Assembly (NCBI GenBank): GCA_963711095.1
Contig: CAVQCX010000010.1
Coordinates: forward strand, 1 to 64,000
Direction: 5' to 3'
Source of the DNA: CAVQCX01 sp963711095
Lineage (GTDB): Bacteria; Pseudomonadota; Gammaproteobacteria; Chromatiales; Chromatiaceae
DNA length: 64,000 bases
Position numbers and translations under genes: made by a program. Under the pieces are notes generated by a model. That model was not told the DNA's origin and made no database searches. It was given only the letters and a program-made list of their open reading frames with translations. Positions 43,979-51,799 of this stretch are shown in pieces (position 1 is the stretch's first letter; every line of letters begins with the position of its first letter).

Positions 43979-45547
43979 TCAGGCGGCCGACTCCGCGCTC
44001 GCCAAGGGACGCAGCAAAGACTGCCCGCTCATCTCCGGCGGTTTGTCGAGCCCCATCAGGGCGAGGAGCGTCGGCGCGATGTCGCAGAGCGCGCCGTGGT
44101 CGCCGAGCGCCAGGGGCGCGCCGCCGACATACACCAGCGGCACCGGGTTGCAGGTATGGGCGGTGTGAGCCTGGCCGCTGTCCCGATCCACCATCTGCTC
44201 GGCATTGCCGTGATCGGCGCTGATCAGCATCTCGCCACCGGCGCGCAGCACGGCCTCGATGACCCTGCCCAGGCAATAGTCTAGCGCCTCGATAGCCTTG
44301 ATCGCGGCCTCGAAATTGCCCGTGTGCCCCACCATGTCGGGGTTGGCGAAGTTGCAGACGATGGCGTCGTACTTGCCACTGTCGATCGCCTCGACAAGAT
44401 GGTCGGTCAGCGCGGGCGCGCTCATCTCGGGCTGGAGGTCGTAGGTGGTGACCTGGGGCGAGGGAACCAGGATACGATCCTCGCCCTCGAACGGAGGCTC
44501 CACGCCGCCGTTGAAGAAGAAGGTCACGTGGGCATACTTCTCGGTCTCGGCGATGCGCAGCTGGCGCAGACCGAGGTTGGCGATGTACTCGCCGAGCACG
44601 TTCTTCAGCGGCTCCGGGGGAAAGGCGACCGGGACATCGAACTCCTCGCTGTACTCGGTGAGGCTCACGAAAGCCCCGAGCTGCCGCACCACGTCCCGGG
44701 TGAAGGCGGCGAAACCCGCCTCGATGAACGGTCGTGTGATCTGGCGCGCCCGGTCCGAGCGATAGTTCATGAATACCACGACGTCGCCATCACAGATGCG
44801 TACCGGCTGCCCGCCGGGAGGGCAGATCCGCGTAGGCTTGACGAACTCATCGCTCTCGCCGCGCCGGTAGGCCATCTCCAACCCGCTCAGGGCGTCAGGC
44901 GCCTCGAACTGGGCCTTCCCCTCGGTCATGAGATCGTAGGCAAGCTGAATGCGCGGCCATCGGTGGTCGCGATCCATCGCGTAGTAGCGCCCAACGATGT
45001 TGGCAATGCGCCCACGGCCGAGGCGCTCGAACTGGTCCTGCATAGCCTGGAGCGAAGCGGTCGCGCTCCGCGGCGGCGTGTCCCGGCCATCGAGAAAGGC
45101 ATGCACGAAGATTCTTTGGGCCCCCCGCTCCACCGCGAGGCGGGCCATGGCGTGAATGTGCTCTTCGTGGCTGTGCACACCGCCCGGGGACAGCAGGCCG
45201 AGAATGTGCACCGCCTTGTCCCCCTCGATGGCAAGGTCAACGGCGTCGGTCAGGGTCCGGTTGGTGAAGAACGAGCCGGTTCGGATGGCACGGCTGACCC
45301 GGGTGAATTCCTGATAGACCACACGCCCGGCACCCAGGTTCAGATGACCAACCTCGGAGTTGCCCATCTGCCCCCCGGGCAGGCCCACCGAGGCCCCGGA
45401 GGTACGGATCAGGGTATGAGGATATTCCTTCCAGAGCCGGTCCCACACCGGTTTGCGGGCAGCCCGGATGGCATTCTGGTCATCGCTCTCGCTGTAACCC
45501 CATCCGTCCAGTACCGCCAGGACAACGGGTCTGGGTCGCTTGATCAT
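43979..45547 (-). CDS. gpmI: 2,3-bisphosphoglycerate-independent phosphoglycerate mutase
   Basis: 522 residues. RPVVLAVLDGWGYSE holds the first metal-binding Asp, and GNSEVGHLNLGAGRVVYQ the catalytic Ser (about 63). VHAFLDGRDTPPRSA, FMNYRSDRARQITR and ADHGNAEQM complete the two-manganese active site. Interconverts 3- and 2-phosphoglycerate in glycolysis and gluconeogenesis. First gene of the gpmI-envC-ctpA operon. Confidence 0.98.
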   Translation of the reverse strand: MIKRPRPVVLAVLDGWGYSESDDQNAIRAARKPVWDRLWKEYPHTLIRTSGASVGLPGGQMGNSEVGHLNLGAGRVVYQEFTRVSRAIRTGSFFTNRTLTDAVDLAIEGDKAVHILGLLSPGGVHSHEEHIHAMARLAVERGAQRIFVHAFLDGRDTPPRSATASLQAMQDQFERLGRGRIANIVGRYYAMDRDHRWPRIQLAYDLMTEGKAQFEAPDALSGLEMAYRRGESDEFVKPTRICPPGGQPVRICDGDVVVFMNYRSDRARQITRPFIEAGFAAFTRDVVRQLGAFVSLTEYSEEFDVPVAFPPEPLKNVLGEYIANLGLRQLRIAETEKYAHVTFFFNGGVEPPFEGEDRILVPSPQVTTYDLQPEMSAPALTDHLVEAIDSGKYDAIVCNFANPDMVGHTGNFEAAIKAIEALDYCLGRVIEAVLRAGGEMLISADHGNAEQMVDRDSGQAHTAHTCNPVPLVYVGGAPLALGDHGALCDIAPTLLALMGLDKPPEMSGQSLLRPLASAESAA

Positions 45548-45761
45548 AACGGGCCGTCAGGTCTCGGTCTGGGATTCCCACATCTTGCCTCGGCCCACGA
45601 AAGGCCCGCCAGTCGCGCGGGAATTACTCGAAATTTCAGCGTATTAAACCATTTCCCGGGAGGCTCGGCCAGAACCCTGCCCGGGGTGTCGTCGACCGCC
45701 CCGCGGGGCACAGCAAAATTTCTCAACATCTGGCCTGGAAAACGTATTATTGTATTGCCAT

Positions 45762-45773
45762 CTTATTAATAAG
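45762..45773. promoter_or_regulatory. palindromic operator-like site before the ArsR gene
   Basis: CTTATTAATAAG, a perfect 12-bp palindrome, ends 13 bp before the ATG, in an AT-rich stretch with TATTAT (45745-45750) upstream as a possible -10. ArsR-type repressors usually bind such sites in their own promoter. Confidence 0.5.
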
Positions 45774-45786
45774 TAAGGTTAGGGTG

Positions 45787-46161
45787 ATGGAGAACAACCG
45801 CAACCGATCCGACAAGCGGATCCTGGATGTCGATAGCATGTTCGATCCTAGCCTGGATACCCTATTTACAGGAGACGAGGACATCGACCGGGCCTCGCGC
45901 TCCCTCAAGGCCATGTCCCACCCCCTGCGGCTGAAGATCCTGTGCACACTCGGGGACCAAGAGGTCAGCGTGCAGGATATCGTGGAGCAGGTCGGCACCT
46001 CCCAGAGCAACATATCCCAGCATCTGGCGATCCTGCGCGACAAGGGTATTCTGGCCGCACGCAAGGACGCCAACCGCGTGTTCTACCGGGTGAGCGACCA
46101 GCGCACCCTCAGGCTGATCGGCATGATGCGGGAGGTCTTCTGCACTCACGTCCAGCATTGA
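45787..46161 (+). CDS. ArsR/SmtB family transcriptional regulator
   Basis: 124 residues (ATG 45787; a GTG precedes it directly). Winged helix: LKAMSHPLRLKILCTLGDQE, recognition helix VGTSQSNISQHLAILRDKGI, wing ARKDANRVFYRVSD. No CxC metal box in the alpha-3 helix (SVQDIVEQV), so it is probably not an arsenic or metal sensor of the classic type; redox- or sulfur-sensing members (BigR/SqrR) use other cysteines, and here only Cys in KILCTLG and the final VFCTHVQH are evident. Ends in a terminator. Confidence 0.93.
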   Translation: MENNRNRSDKRILDVDSMFDPSLDTLFTGDEDIDRASRSLKAMSHPLRLKILCTLGDQEVSVQDIVEQVGTSQSNISQHLAILRDKGILAARKDANRVFYRVSDQRTLRLIGMMREVFCTHVQH

Positions 46162-46198
46162 CGGGGAGCCCAGCGCGGTCCACGCGTAACCGACAAAG

Positions 46199-46225
46199 CG
46201 GGAACGACGGTTCCCGTTTTGTTTT
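46199..46225 (+). terminator. rho-independent terminator after the ArsR gene
   Basis: 7-bp stem CGGGAAC/GTTCCCG (46199-46205 with 46210-46216), 4-base loop, then TTTTGTTTT. Confidence 0.85.
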
Positions 46226-46440
46226 GGCCGGCGGTACAATCTAGCCCGCATTTTTCAACGGCCCCCGGGCTGCCCGGAGCCGCGAGACGCGATACGGCTT
46301 GGTCGGGCGGCCTGCTACGCCGACTGAGCGCGCAGGCGACCCCAACGCTAAGGCGGACGGATCAGGCGCCGTAGCGAAAGCTCGCGGGGCCCGATGCAGG
46401 CTAACGTTTCCCGGAACCAACCAGAGGCTTCGCATCTCCC

Positions 46441-46866
46441 ATGGCGCAGTTGATCGAATTCGCCGGTAATCATCTGGCCCTGGTCGCCGCACTCGCGGCG
46501 GTGATCGGCCTGCTGATCCATAATCTGTTGACCAGCGGCACCGGCAAGGATGCCGTGGACCCGGTTGGCGCAACCGATCTGATCAACCACCAGGAGGCGA
46601 TCGTCATAGACGTACGCCCGGCAGCGGATTTTCGGAGTGGGCACATCATTAATGCCATCAATATCCCGATGAGCAGCCTCTCCGAACAGATCTCGCGCAT
46701 CGAGAAGTACAAGGGCCGGCCGATCCTGGTGAGCTGCCGTTCCGGCGCCCAGTCCTCGGCGGCCTGCCGCCAACTGCGCAAGAGCGGGTTTGAGAAAGTC
46801 TACAACCTCCACGGCGGGATGCTCGCCTGGCAGAATGCGAGCCTTCCGGTCTCCCGCAAGGGCTGA
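46441..46866 (+). CDS. rhodanese-like protein (YibN type)
   Basis: 141 residues. One N-terminal membrane helix (LALVAALAAVIGLLIHNLL), then a single rhodanese domain with EAIVIDVRPAADFRSGHI and the active-site cysteine in LVSCRSGAQSS (about 101). Membrane-attached sulfurtransferase or phosphatase-like protein. Occupies the place of yibN upstream of secB; the grxC gene usually found between the two is absent here. Confidence 0.93.
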   Translation: MAQLIEFAGNHLALVAALAAVIGLLIHNLLTSGTGKDAVDPVGATDLINHQEAIVIDVRPAADFRSGHIINAINIPMSSLSEQISRIEKYKGRPILVSCRSGAQSSAACRQLRKSGFEKVYNLHGGMLAWQNASLPVSRKG

Positions 46867-46895
46867 CGACTCAACCGACATACGGAACAGGACCC

Positions 46896-47384
46896 ATGAC
46901 CGAAACCACCGAGACCAAAGACGCCGCGGCTGCACGCGCCTTCTCCCTGCAGCGGATCTATGTCAAGGACCTCTCGTTCGAGACGCCAAATTCTCCAGCC
47001 GTGTTTACTCAGGAGTGGAAGCCCGAGACCCAGATGAACCTGAGCACCCAGACCAACCATCTGGGCGGCAGCTCCTTCGAGGTGGTACTTACCGTGACCC
47101 TGACCACCAAGGTCGGCGAGACCACCGCCTACCTGGTGGAGGTTCAGCAGGCTGGGATCTTCGGCATCCGCGATTTCCCCGAGAGCGAGGTCGCCCCGCT
47201 GCTCGGAAGCTACTGTCCGGGCATCCTGTTCCCGTATGCCCGGGAGGCGGTTTCGGACCTTATCGGGCGGGGGTCCTTTCCTCAGCTGCTGCTGACACCG
47301 GTCAACTTCGACGCCCTGTTCGAGCGGCACGTTCGCGACCAGGCCGCGCGCCAGAGCGCAGCGGGGTCCGAGGCATCGGCCTGA
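46896..47384 (+). CDS. secB: protein-export chaperone SecB
   Basis: 162 residues. FSLQRIYVKDLSFETPNSPA is the diagnostic N-terminus, and VEVQQAGIFGI and LGSYCPGILFPYAREAVSD are further blocks. Tetrameric cytoplasmic chaperone that keeps preproteins unfolded and delivers them to SecA. Acidic N- and C-termini are normal. Cotranscribed with the rhodanese gene and gpsA (7-bp gap). Confidence 0.98.
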   Translation: MTETTETKDAAAARAFSLQRIYVKDLSFETPNSPAVFTQEWKPETQMNLSTQTNHLGGSSFEVVLTVTLTTKVGETTAYLVEVQQAGIFGIRDFPESEVAPLLGSYCPGILFPYAREAVSDLIGRGSFPQLLLTPVNFDALFERHVRDQAARQSAAGSEASA

Positions 47385-47391
47385 CACCGCC

Positions 47392-48399
47392 GTGGCGGCG
47401 GCACGGCCCGTGGTCGCGGTGCTCGGAGCCGGCTCCTGGGGTACCGCGCTGGCGATCCTGCTGAGCCGCAATGGCGCACAGGTCCGTCTCTGGGGCCATC
47501 ACTCCGCACACATCGAGACGCTCCGGGCGGCGCGCGAGAATCGCGCCTTCCTGCCCGGTCACCTGCTGCCGCCGGAGCTGCATCCCACCGCCGATCTGGG
47601 CCAGGCGTTGCCCGGAGCGCGGGAGGTGCTTCTGGTTGTGCCGAGCCACGCGTTCCGGGAGGTGACGCGCGCGCTCAGGCCTTTTCTCGGGCCGTCCGAC
47701 TCGGTCAGCTGGGCGACCAAGGGGCTGGAGCCCGGCACCGGCAAACTGCTCAGCCAGATCGCCACAGAGGAGCTCGGCGCCTGTCCTCTGGCCGTGCTGT
47801 CCGGTCCGACCTTTGCCTCGGAGGTTGCCAGGGGACTGCCCACCGCCATCACCGTAGCGGCCTCGACCAGCGAGCACGCAGAGCGGCTGGCCGGCTATCT
47901 GCACGGAGATTCGTTTCGCGCCTACACCAGTGACGACCTGGTGGGGGTGCAGATCGGCGGCGCGGCGAAAAACGTCCTGGCGATCGCGACCGGGATTGCC
48001 GACGGGCTCGGTTTCGGGGCTAACACCCGTGCCGCCCTGATCACCCGGGGGCTGGCCGAGCTGACCCGCCTGGGCCTCGCCCTCGGCGGCAAGCCTGAAA
48101 CCTTCATGGGGCTCGCCGGACTCGGCGACCTGGCCCTGACCTGTACCGACGACCAATCCCGAAACCGCCGCATGGGGCTCGCCCTGGCCCGAGGGCTGGG
48201 CGTCGCCGAGGCCAGGGCGGCCATCGGCCAGGAAGTCGAGGGGGTGCAGACCGCTGCCGAGGTGCACCTGCTCGCCGGCCGGCTCGGGATCGACATGCCC
48301 ATCTCGGAGCAGACCTATCGGGTGCTTTACGACGGACTGCGTCCCGAGCAGGCAGTGAGCGCACTGCTGGAGCGGCGTCAGAAGGCGGAGACCGAGTAG
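47392..48399 (+). CDS. gpsA: glycerol-3-phosphate dehydrogenase [NAD(P)+]
   Basis: 335 residues from GTG 47392. NAD-binding VAVLGAGSWGTALAILLSRNG; LSGPTFASEVARGLPTA; catalytic lysine in GGAAKNVLAIATGIADGL; GLAGLGDLALTCTDDQSRN. Reduces dihydroxyacetone phosphate to sn-glycerol 3-phosphate for phospholipids. Third gene of the yibN-secB-gpsA run. The following interval is occupied by a MITE. Confidence 0.97.
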   Translation: MAAARPVVAVLGAGSWGTALAILLSRNGAQVRLWGHHSAHIETLRAARENRAFLPGHLLPPELHPTADLGQALPGAREVLLVVPSHAFREVTRALRPFLGPSDSVSWATKGLEPGTGKLLSQIATEELGACPLAVLSGPTFASEVARGLPTAITVAASTSEHAERLAGYLHGDSFRAYTSDDLVGVQIGGAAKNVLAIATGIADGLGFGANTRAALITRGLAELTRLGLALGGKPETFMGLAGLGDLALTCTDDQSRNRRMGLALARGLGVAEARAAIGQEVEGVQTAAEVHLLAGRLGIDMPISEQTYRVLYDGLRPEQAVSALLERRQKAETE

Positions 48400-48423
48400 C
48401 TGGTCCACCCAGGAGGGCTTCAC

Positions 48424-48672
48424 CCTAGAAACAGCAGTTGACCGCTTCGCGTAGCGATCGCGTGATTGCTTGGACTCTGGTTCTGGACAAACTTGGTACT
48501 CACCCATCGGGTCACCCATCGGGTGATGGCCGCTACGACCACCAGGGCACGCACCGCGCGGCGCCTGGCTGCGTTATAACTCGTTGGAATAGAATCACTA
48601 TTCCGCCTCGTCATGCCTTGCCAGACACCACGCGGCACGCACCCTGGCGGCCGTTCAACTGCCGCTTCTAGG
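48424..48672 (+). mobile_element. MITE copy A (249 bp) with 5-bp target duplication
   Basis: Begins CCTAGAAACAGCAGTTGACCG and ends with the inverted form (CAACTGCCGCTTCTAGG). It is flanked on both sides by TTCAC (48419-48423, 48673-48677). Copy B at 50914 is the same element in the opposite orientation. An internal frame (48438-48671) is also open in copy B, but resembles no known protein. Copy A has a 12-bp tandem duplication (CACCCATCGGGT twice near 48500-48525) that B lacks. The remaining 130 bp to the trmL stop hold nothing recognisable. Confidence 0.85.
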
Positions 48673-48800
48673 TTCACCGGTGCAGCGGGCCGGGAAGGGC
48701 TCGGTGCGTCTCGCCTGCCATGACCCGGCCTCTGGGAGCCAAGACAACGCCGTGGCGCTGCGCCTCGGTAAGCCCTCACCCGGTCGCGTCACAGCGGCGC

Positions 48801-49265
48801 TCAGGCGCCCCCGGAGAAGCCCCGCTGGCGCCAGGCCTCATACAGGATCACCGCAACCGCATTGGAGAGGTTGAGGCTGCGGTTGCCCGGAGCCATCGGG
48901 ATGCGCAGCCGGCGCGACCCGGGGATCGCCTCCAGGACATCTTGGGGCAGGCCGCGGGTCTCCGGACCGAACAGCAGGGCGTCGCCGGGCGCGAAGCGCG
49001 CGTGACTGTAGCTCGTGCGGGCGTGGGTGCTGCAACCCCATAGCCGCGGGAAGGCCAGGCTGTCCATAAGCGCGTCCAGGCTCGGGTGCTCGCGGATGCT
49101 CGCCCATTCGCGGTAATCCAGGCCGGCTCGCCGCAGTCGTGCGTCATCGAGCTGAAAGCCCAGCGGGTGAACCAGGTGCAACTGGCTGCCGGTATTGGCA
49201 CACAGGCGTATGATGTTGCCGGTATTCGGGGGAATCTCCGGCTGGTAGAGAATCACGTGAAACAC
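48801..49265 (-). CDS. trmL: tRNA (cytidine/uridine-34 2'-O)-methyltransferase
   Basis: 154 residues from GTG 49265, chosen because it gives the family N-terminus FHVILYQPEIPPNTGNIIRL and the E. coli-like length. SPOUT motifs follow: LLFGPETRGLPQDVLE (the knot), then RIPMAPGNRSLNLSNAVAVI and LYEAW. Dimeric trefoil-knot enzyme that methylates the wobble ribose of tRNA-Leu isoacceptors. Divergent from the pyrD gene; in E. coli it also lies near secB-gpsA. Confidence 0.95.
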   Translation of the reverse strand: MFHVILYQPEIPPNTGNIIRLCANTGSQLHLVHPLGFQLDDARLRRAGLDYREWASIREHPSLDALMDSLAFPRLWGCSTHARTSYSHARFAPGDALLFGPETRGLPQDVLEAIPGSRRLRIPMAPGNRSLNLSNAVAVILYEAWRQRGFSGGA

Positions 49266-49345
49266 GGGGACCTGCTGCAGCGCTGTTTCGCAAACCGGGT
49301 CGCACCGACCGCGCGACGGGACTCGGCGATCGGGGCCCATGGTGC

Positions 49346-50314
49346 ATGATGGGGAGCGCGCGCCCGGCCCTGGCAGTCGACTTCTGCGGGCTGTGGCTCA
49401 ACACACCCCTGGTGCTGCTGTCGGGCTGTGTCGGGTTCGGCGAAGAGTACACGCGCGTCAAGGGATTTTCCAACCGCGATGCCGGTGCAGTATGCCTGAA
49501 GGGGACCACCCTGACACCGCGCCTGGGCAACGCGCCCCATCGGGTCTGTGAGACCCCGGCAGGGATGCTCAACGCCATCGGCCTTCAGAATCCCGGGGTG
49601 GATTGCGTGGTCAGAGAGATCCTGCCGAGCCTGGACTTCTCAGAGACCCGGTTCATCGCCAACGTCTCCGGCTCAACGGTCGATGAGTACTTCGAGGTCA
49701 CCCGCCGCTTCGATGACTCGCCGATAGACGCCATCGAGATCAATATCTCCTGCCCGAACGTCAAACAGGGCGGCGTGGCTTTCGGCAACGATCCGGAGAT
49801 GTCGGCACGGGTTGTGGCGGCCTGCCGGCGCGCGACCCAGAAGCCGCTCATCACCAAGCTCTCCCCCAATCAGACCGAGATTGCAGACAACGCACGGCGC
49901 TGCATTGAGGCGGGCAGCGATGCCTTCGCGGTCATCAATACCCTGATCGGCATGGCGATCGATGTGGAGAACCGCGTGCCGCTGATCGGCAACAACCAGG
50001 GCGGACTCTCGGGCCCGGCCATCAAGCCCATCGCCCTGCTGAAGGTCCATCAGGTCTATCAGGTCTGTCGGGACCATGGCATCCCGATCATCGGGCAGGG
50101 CGGTGTGCGCACCGCCGAGGACGCCCTGGAGTTTCTGATCGCCGGAGCCAGCGCGGTGGGCGTGGGCACGGCCCTGTTTTACGACCCATTGGTCTGCCCG
50201 CGGATCAACGCTGGCATCACCGAATACCTGGAGCGCCACGGACTCGCATCGGTGCAACAGCTGACCGGGAGTCTGTGCCTCAACGATCGCTCTGGACCAC
50301 CCTGCGTCTGCTGA
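49346..50314 (+). CDS. pyrD: dihydroorotate dehydrogenase, type 1 (PyrDB-like)
   Basis: 322 residues. FMN-binding barrel with LAVDFCGLWLNTPLVLLSG, ETPAGMLNAIGLQNPG, the active-site cysteine in IEINISCPNVKQGG (about 131), ITKLSPN and the phosphate-binding GQGGVRTAEDALEFLIAGA. The cysteine (not serine) and overall form put it in class 1, probably 1B, which uses a PyrK iron-sulfur partner; no pyrK is nearby. Oxidises dihydroorotate in pyrimidine synthesis, or is a related dihydropyrimidine enzyme. Confidence 0.88.
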   Translation: MMGSARPALAVDFCGLWLNTPLVLLSGCVGFGEEYTRVKGFSNRDAGAVCLKGTTLTPRLGNAPHRVCETPAGMLNAIGLQNPGVDCVVREILPSLDFSETRFIANVSGSTVDEYFEVTRRFDDSPIDAIEINISCPNVKQGGVAFGNDPEMSARVVAACRRATQKPLITKLSPNQTEIADNARRCIEAGSDAFAVINTLIGMAIDVENRVPLIGNNQGGLSGPAIKPIALLKVHQVYQVCRDHGIPIIGQGGVRTAEDALEFLIAGASAVGVGTALFYDPLVCPRINAGITEYLERHGLASVQQLTGSLCLNDRSGPPCVC

Positions 50315-50430
50315 GACTATCCCTTTCTGGATAGGAAATTCGGTGGCAAAGCCCTTTTTCGCCGTGGTATATTGGAAAACTGCCATTTACTCAACGACAT
50401 GGCTTCGGCCGTCTGGAAGCGGAGACTGAC

Positions 50431-50655
50431 ATGACTGACCCACAAGCATTGAAGAAGGAAAAGTCCGATCTGATTCAGCAGATGCTCGAGATGCAGAAGC
50501 AGTTCATCGCACTGGAGCATGAGCAGGGGATCACGGGCAAGGATTACTGGGCATCCGAGGACGGCCTGCTGAAGGACTATCGCCAGAAGTACATGGTCAT
50601 GGCGAACCGCGTGATCGACATCGCCCACGAGCTGGTTGGCTCTCACCGCAACTGA
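50431..50655 (+). CDS. small conserved-looking coiled-coil protein
   Basis: 74 residues, not recognised. Helical and charged throughout: KKEKSDLIQQMLEMQKQFIA, then LEHEQGITGKDYWASEDGLL, then DYRQKYMVMANRVIDIAHEL. A promoter-like TATATT lies at about 50369. A strong terminator follows. Its own transcription unit and good codon use make it a real gene; cytoplasmic, function unknown. Confidence 0.75.
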   Translation: MTDPQALKKEKSDLIQQMLEMQKQFIALEHEQGITGKDYWASEDGLLKDYRQKYMVMANRVIDIAHELVGSHRN

Positions 50656-50716
50656 GCCGAGCCACGGGCGCCAGGGTCCCCAGCTGCTCTTCGACGACCC
50701 TGCTCCGCTACCAAGG

Positions 50717-50740
50717 CCCGGCCCTATGGCCGGGTTTTTC
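50717..50740 (+). terminator. rho-independent terminator
   Basis: 7-bp stem CCCGGCC/GGCCGGG (50717-50723 with 50728-50734), CTAT loop, followed by TTTTTC. Ends the small-gene transcript. Confidence 0.9.
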
Positions 50741-50769
50741 TTGGCTACCGACTGGTCAACGGCTCCCAG

Positions 50770-51281
50770 GCCCTGGCTTCTGACAAGGGCAGCTGGACCC
50801 GCTTGCGGGCGGGACAAGAGGCACTGGGCGCGGTGCTGCGCACCCGCGCTGGTGTTGCGCCGCTCTACGTGTCGATCGGCCATCGCATCAGCCTGCGCAC
50901 CGCCATCGATTATCCTAGAAGCGGCAGTTGGACGGCCGCCAGAGTGCGTCCCCCGTGGTGTCTGGCAAGGCATAACGAGGCGGAATAGTGGACCTATTCC
51001 AACGAGTTATAACGCAGCCAGGCACCGCGCGGTGCGTGCCCTGGTGGTCGTAGCGGCCATCACCTGGCGGGTGAGCATCAAGCTTGTCCGGAACCATGGT
51101 CAGATCAAACACTTGATCGCTACTCGAAGCGGTCAACTGCCGTTTCTAGGATTATGTACTGGGCTGCACCACCCGCTCTCGGCTGCCCGAGACCACGCGC
51201 CGTGCCCACCGGCTGGCTTCCAGGCCGCAGGCGGGCAAACATCTCGCCGGAGGCGATGCCGCGAACCTCAGGCGGACCTGA
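50770..51281 (+). pseudogene. nfi: endonuclease V remnant split by a MITE
   Basis: The frame reads ALASDKGSWTRLRAGQEALG, then AVLRTRAGVAPLYVSIGHRI and SLRTAIDY up to 50913. Skipping the MITE (50914-51150) and one target copy, it continues VLGCTTRSRLPETTRRAHRL to a TGA at 51279-51281. This is the C-terminal third of endonuclease V (nfi), the deaminated-base repair nuclease. The N-terminal two thirds, with the catalytic acidic residues, are absent, so the gene was already truncated or decayed besides carrying the insertion. Confidence 0.8.
50914..51150 (-). mobile_element. MITE copy B (237 bp) with 5-bp target duplication
   Basis: Inverse of copy A at 48424. Left end CCTAGAAGCGGCAGTTGGACG, right end CGGTCAACTGCCGTTTCTAGG. 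Flanked by ATTAT on both sides (50909-50913, 51151-51155). It interrupts the endonuclease V remnant. No transposase inside. Confidence 0.88.
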
Positions 51282-51666
51282 GGTGCTCGATGTACCTGGG
51301 TATCCCTTCCATTTCCAGATTCACCGTCTCGGCCCGGACCCGCAGCTTACGCTCTTCACCTTCCACGGCCAGGACACAATGAGCGTGACCGCGGCTGCTC
51401 AAGGGAATCGGGATCATGTCGCGATAGGTGTAGATGTTCTCACCCACATCGCCACCGGTGCAGACCGCCGGCAGCGCCGGGGGCTCCGCCTCCAGCTCCG
51501 CGCCTCCGAACACCAGCTCGCCGTTCTGCTGCCAACGGGTGCGCTCGATCGCCCCGGTCATGGTCTTGATGATGACCGCGGGTGCGAATCGTATCCGCAC
51601 GCTGTCGCCGTCGATCCGCAGCTCGGTGATCGTTGATCCAGGCAGCTGGATGCTGCTGCTGTCCAT
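51268..51666 (-). CDS. hypothetical protein
   Basis: 132 residues from ATG 51666 (AGGAG upstream; an earlier in-frame start at 51702 is possible). Compact beta-rich sequence: STITELRIDGDSVRIRFAPA, VIIKTMTGAIERTRWQQNGE, then EGEERKLRVRAETVNLEMEG. No signal peptide or membrane helix. No family recognised. The 3' end overlaps the endonuclease V remnant by a few bases on the opposite strand. Confidence 0.7.
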   Translation of the reverse strand: MDSSSIQLPGSTITELRIDGDSVRIRFAPAVIIKTMTGAIERTRWQQNGELVFGGAELEAEPPALPAVCTGGDVGENIYTYRDMIPIPLSSRGHAHCVLAVEGEERKLRVRAETVNLEMEGIPRYIEHLRSA

Positions 51667-51799
51667 CGGCTCGCGTCTCCTGAGGGGGGTGCTGCGCAAC
51701 ATGGAGGTGCAGCGCGCCTTTTCAAGCGCCGGCCACTCTGCCGACGGCGGCCCTGCTGGTCTGCTGCCTCACGGCGAGAGTCCCGGGCGGACATGAACG

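Noticed and set aside
44324..45769. 481-codon plus-strand frame opposite gpmI
   Set aside because: Antisense shadow of a housekeeping gene; no family match.
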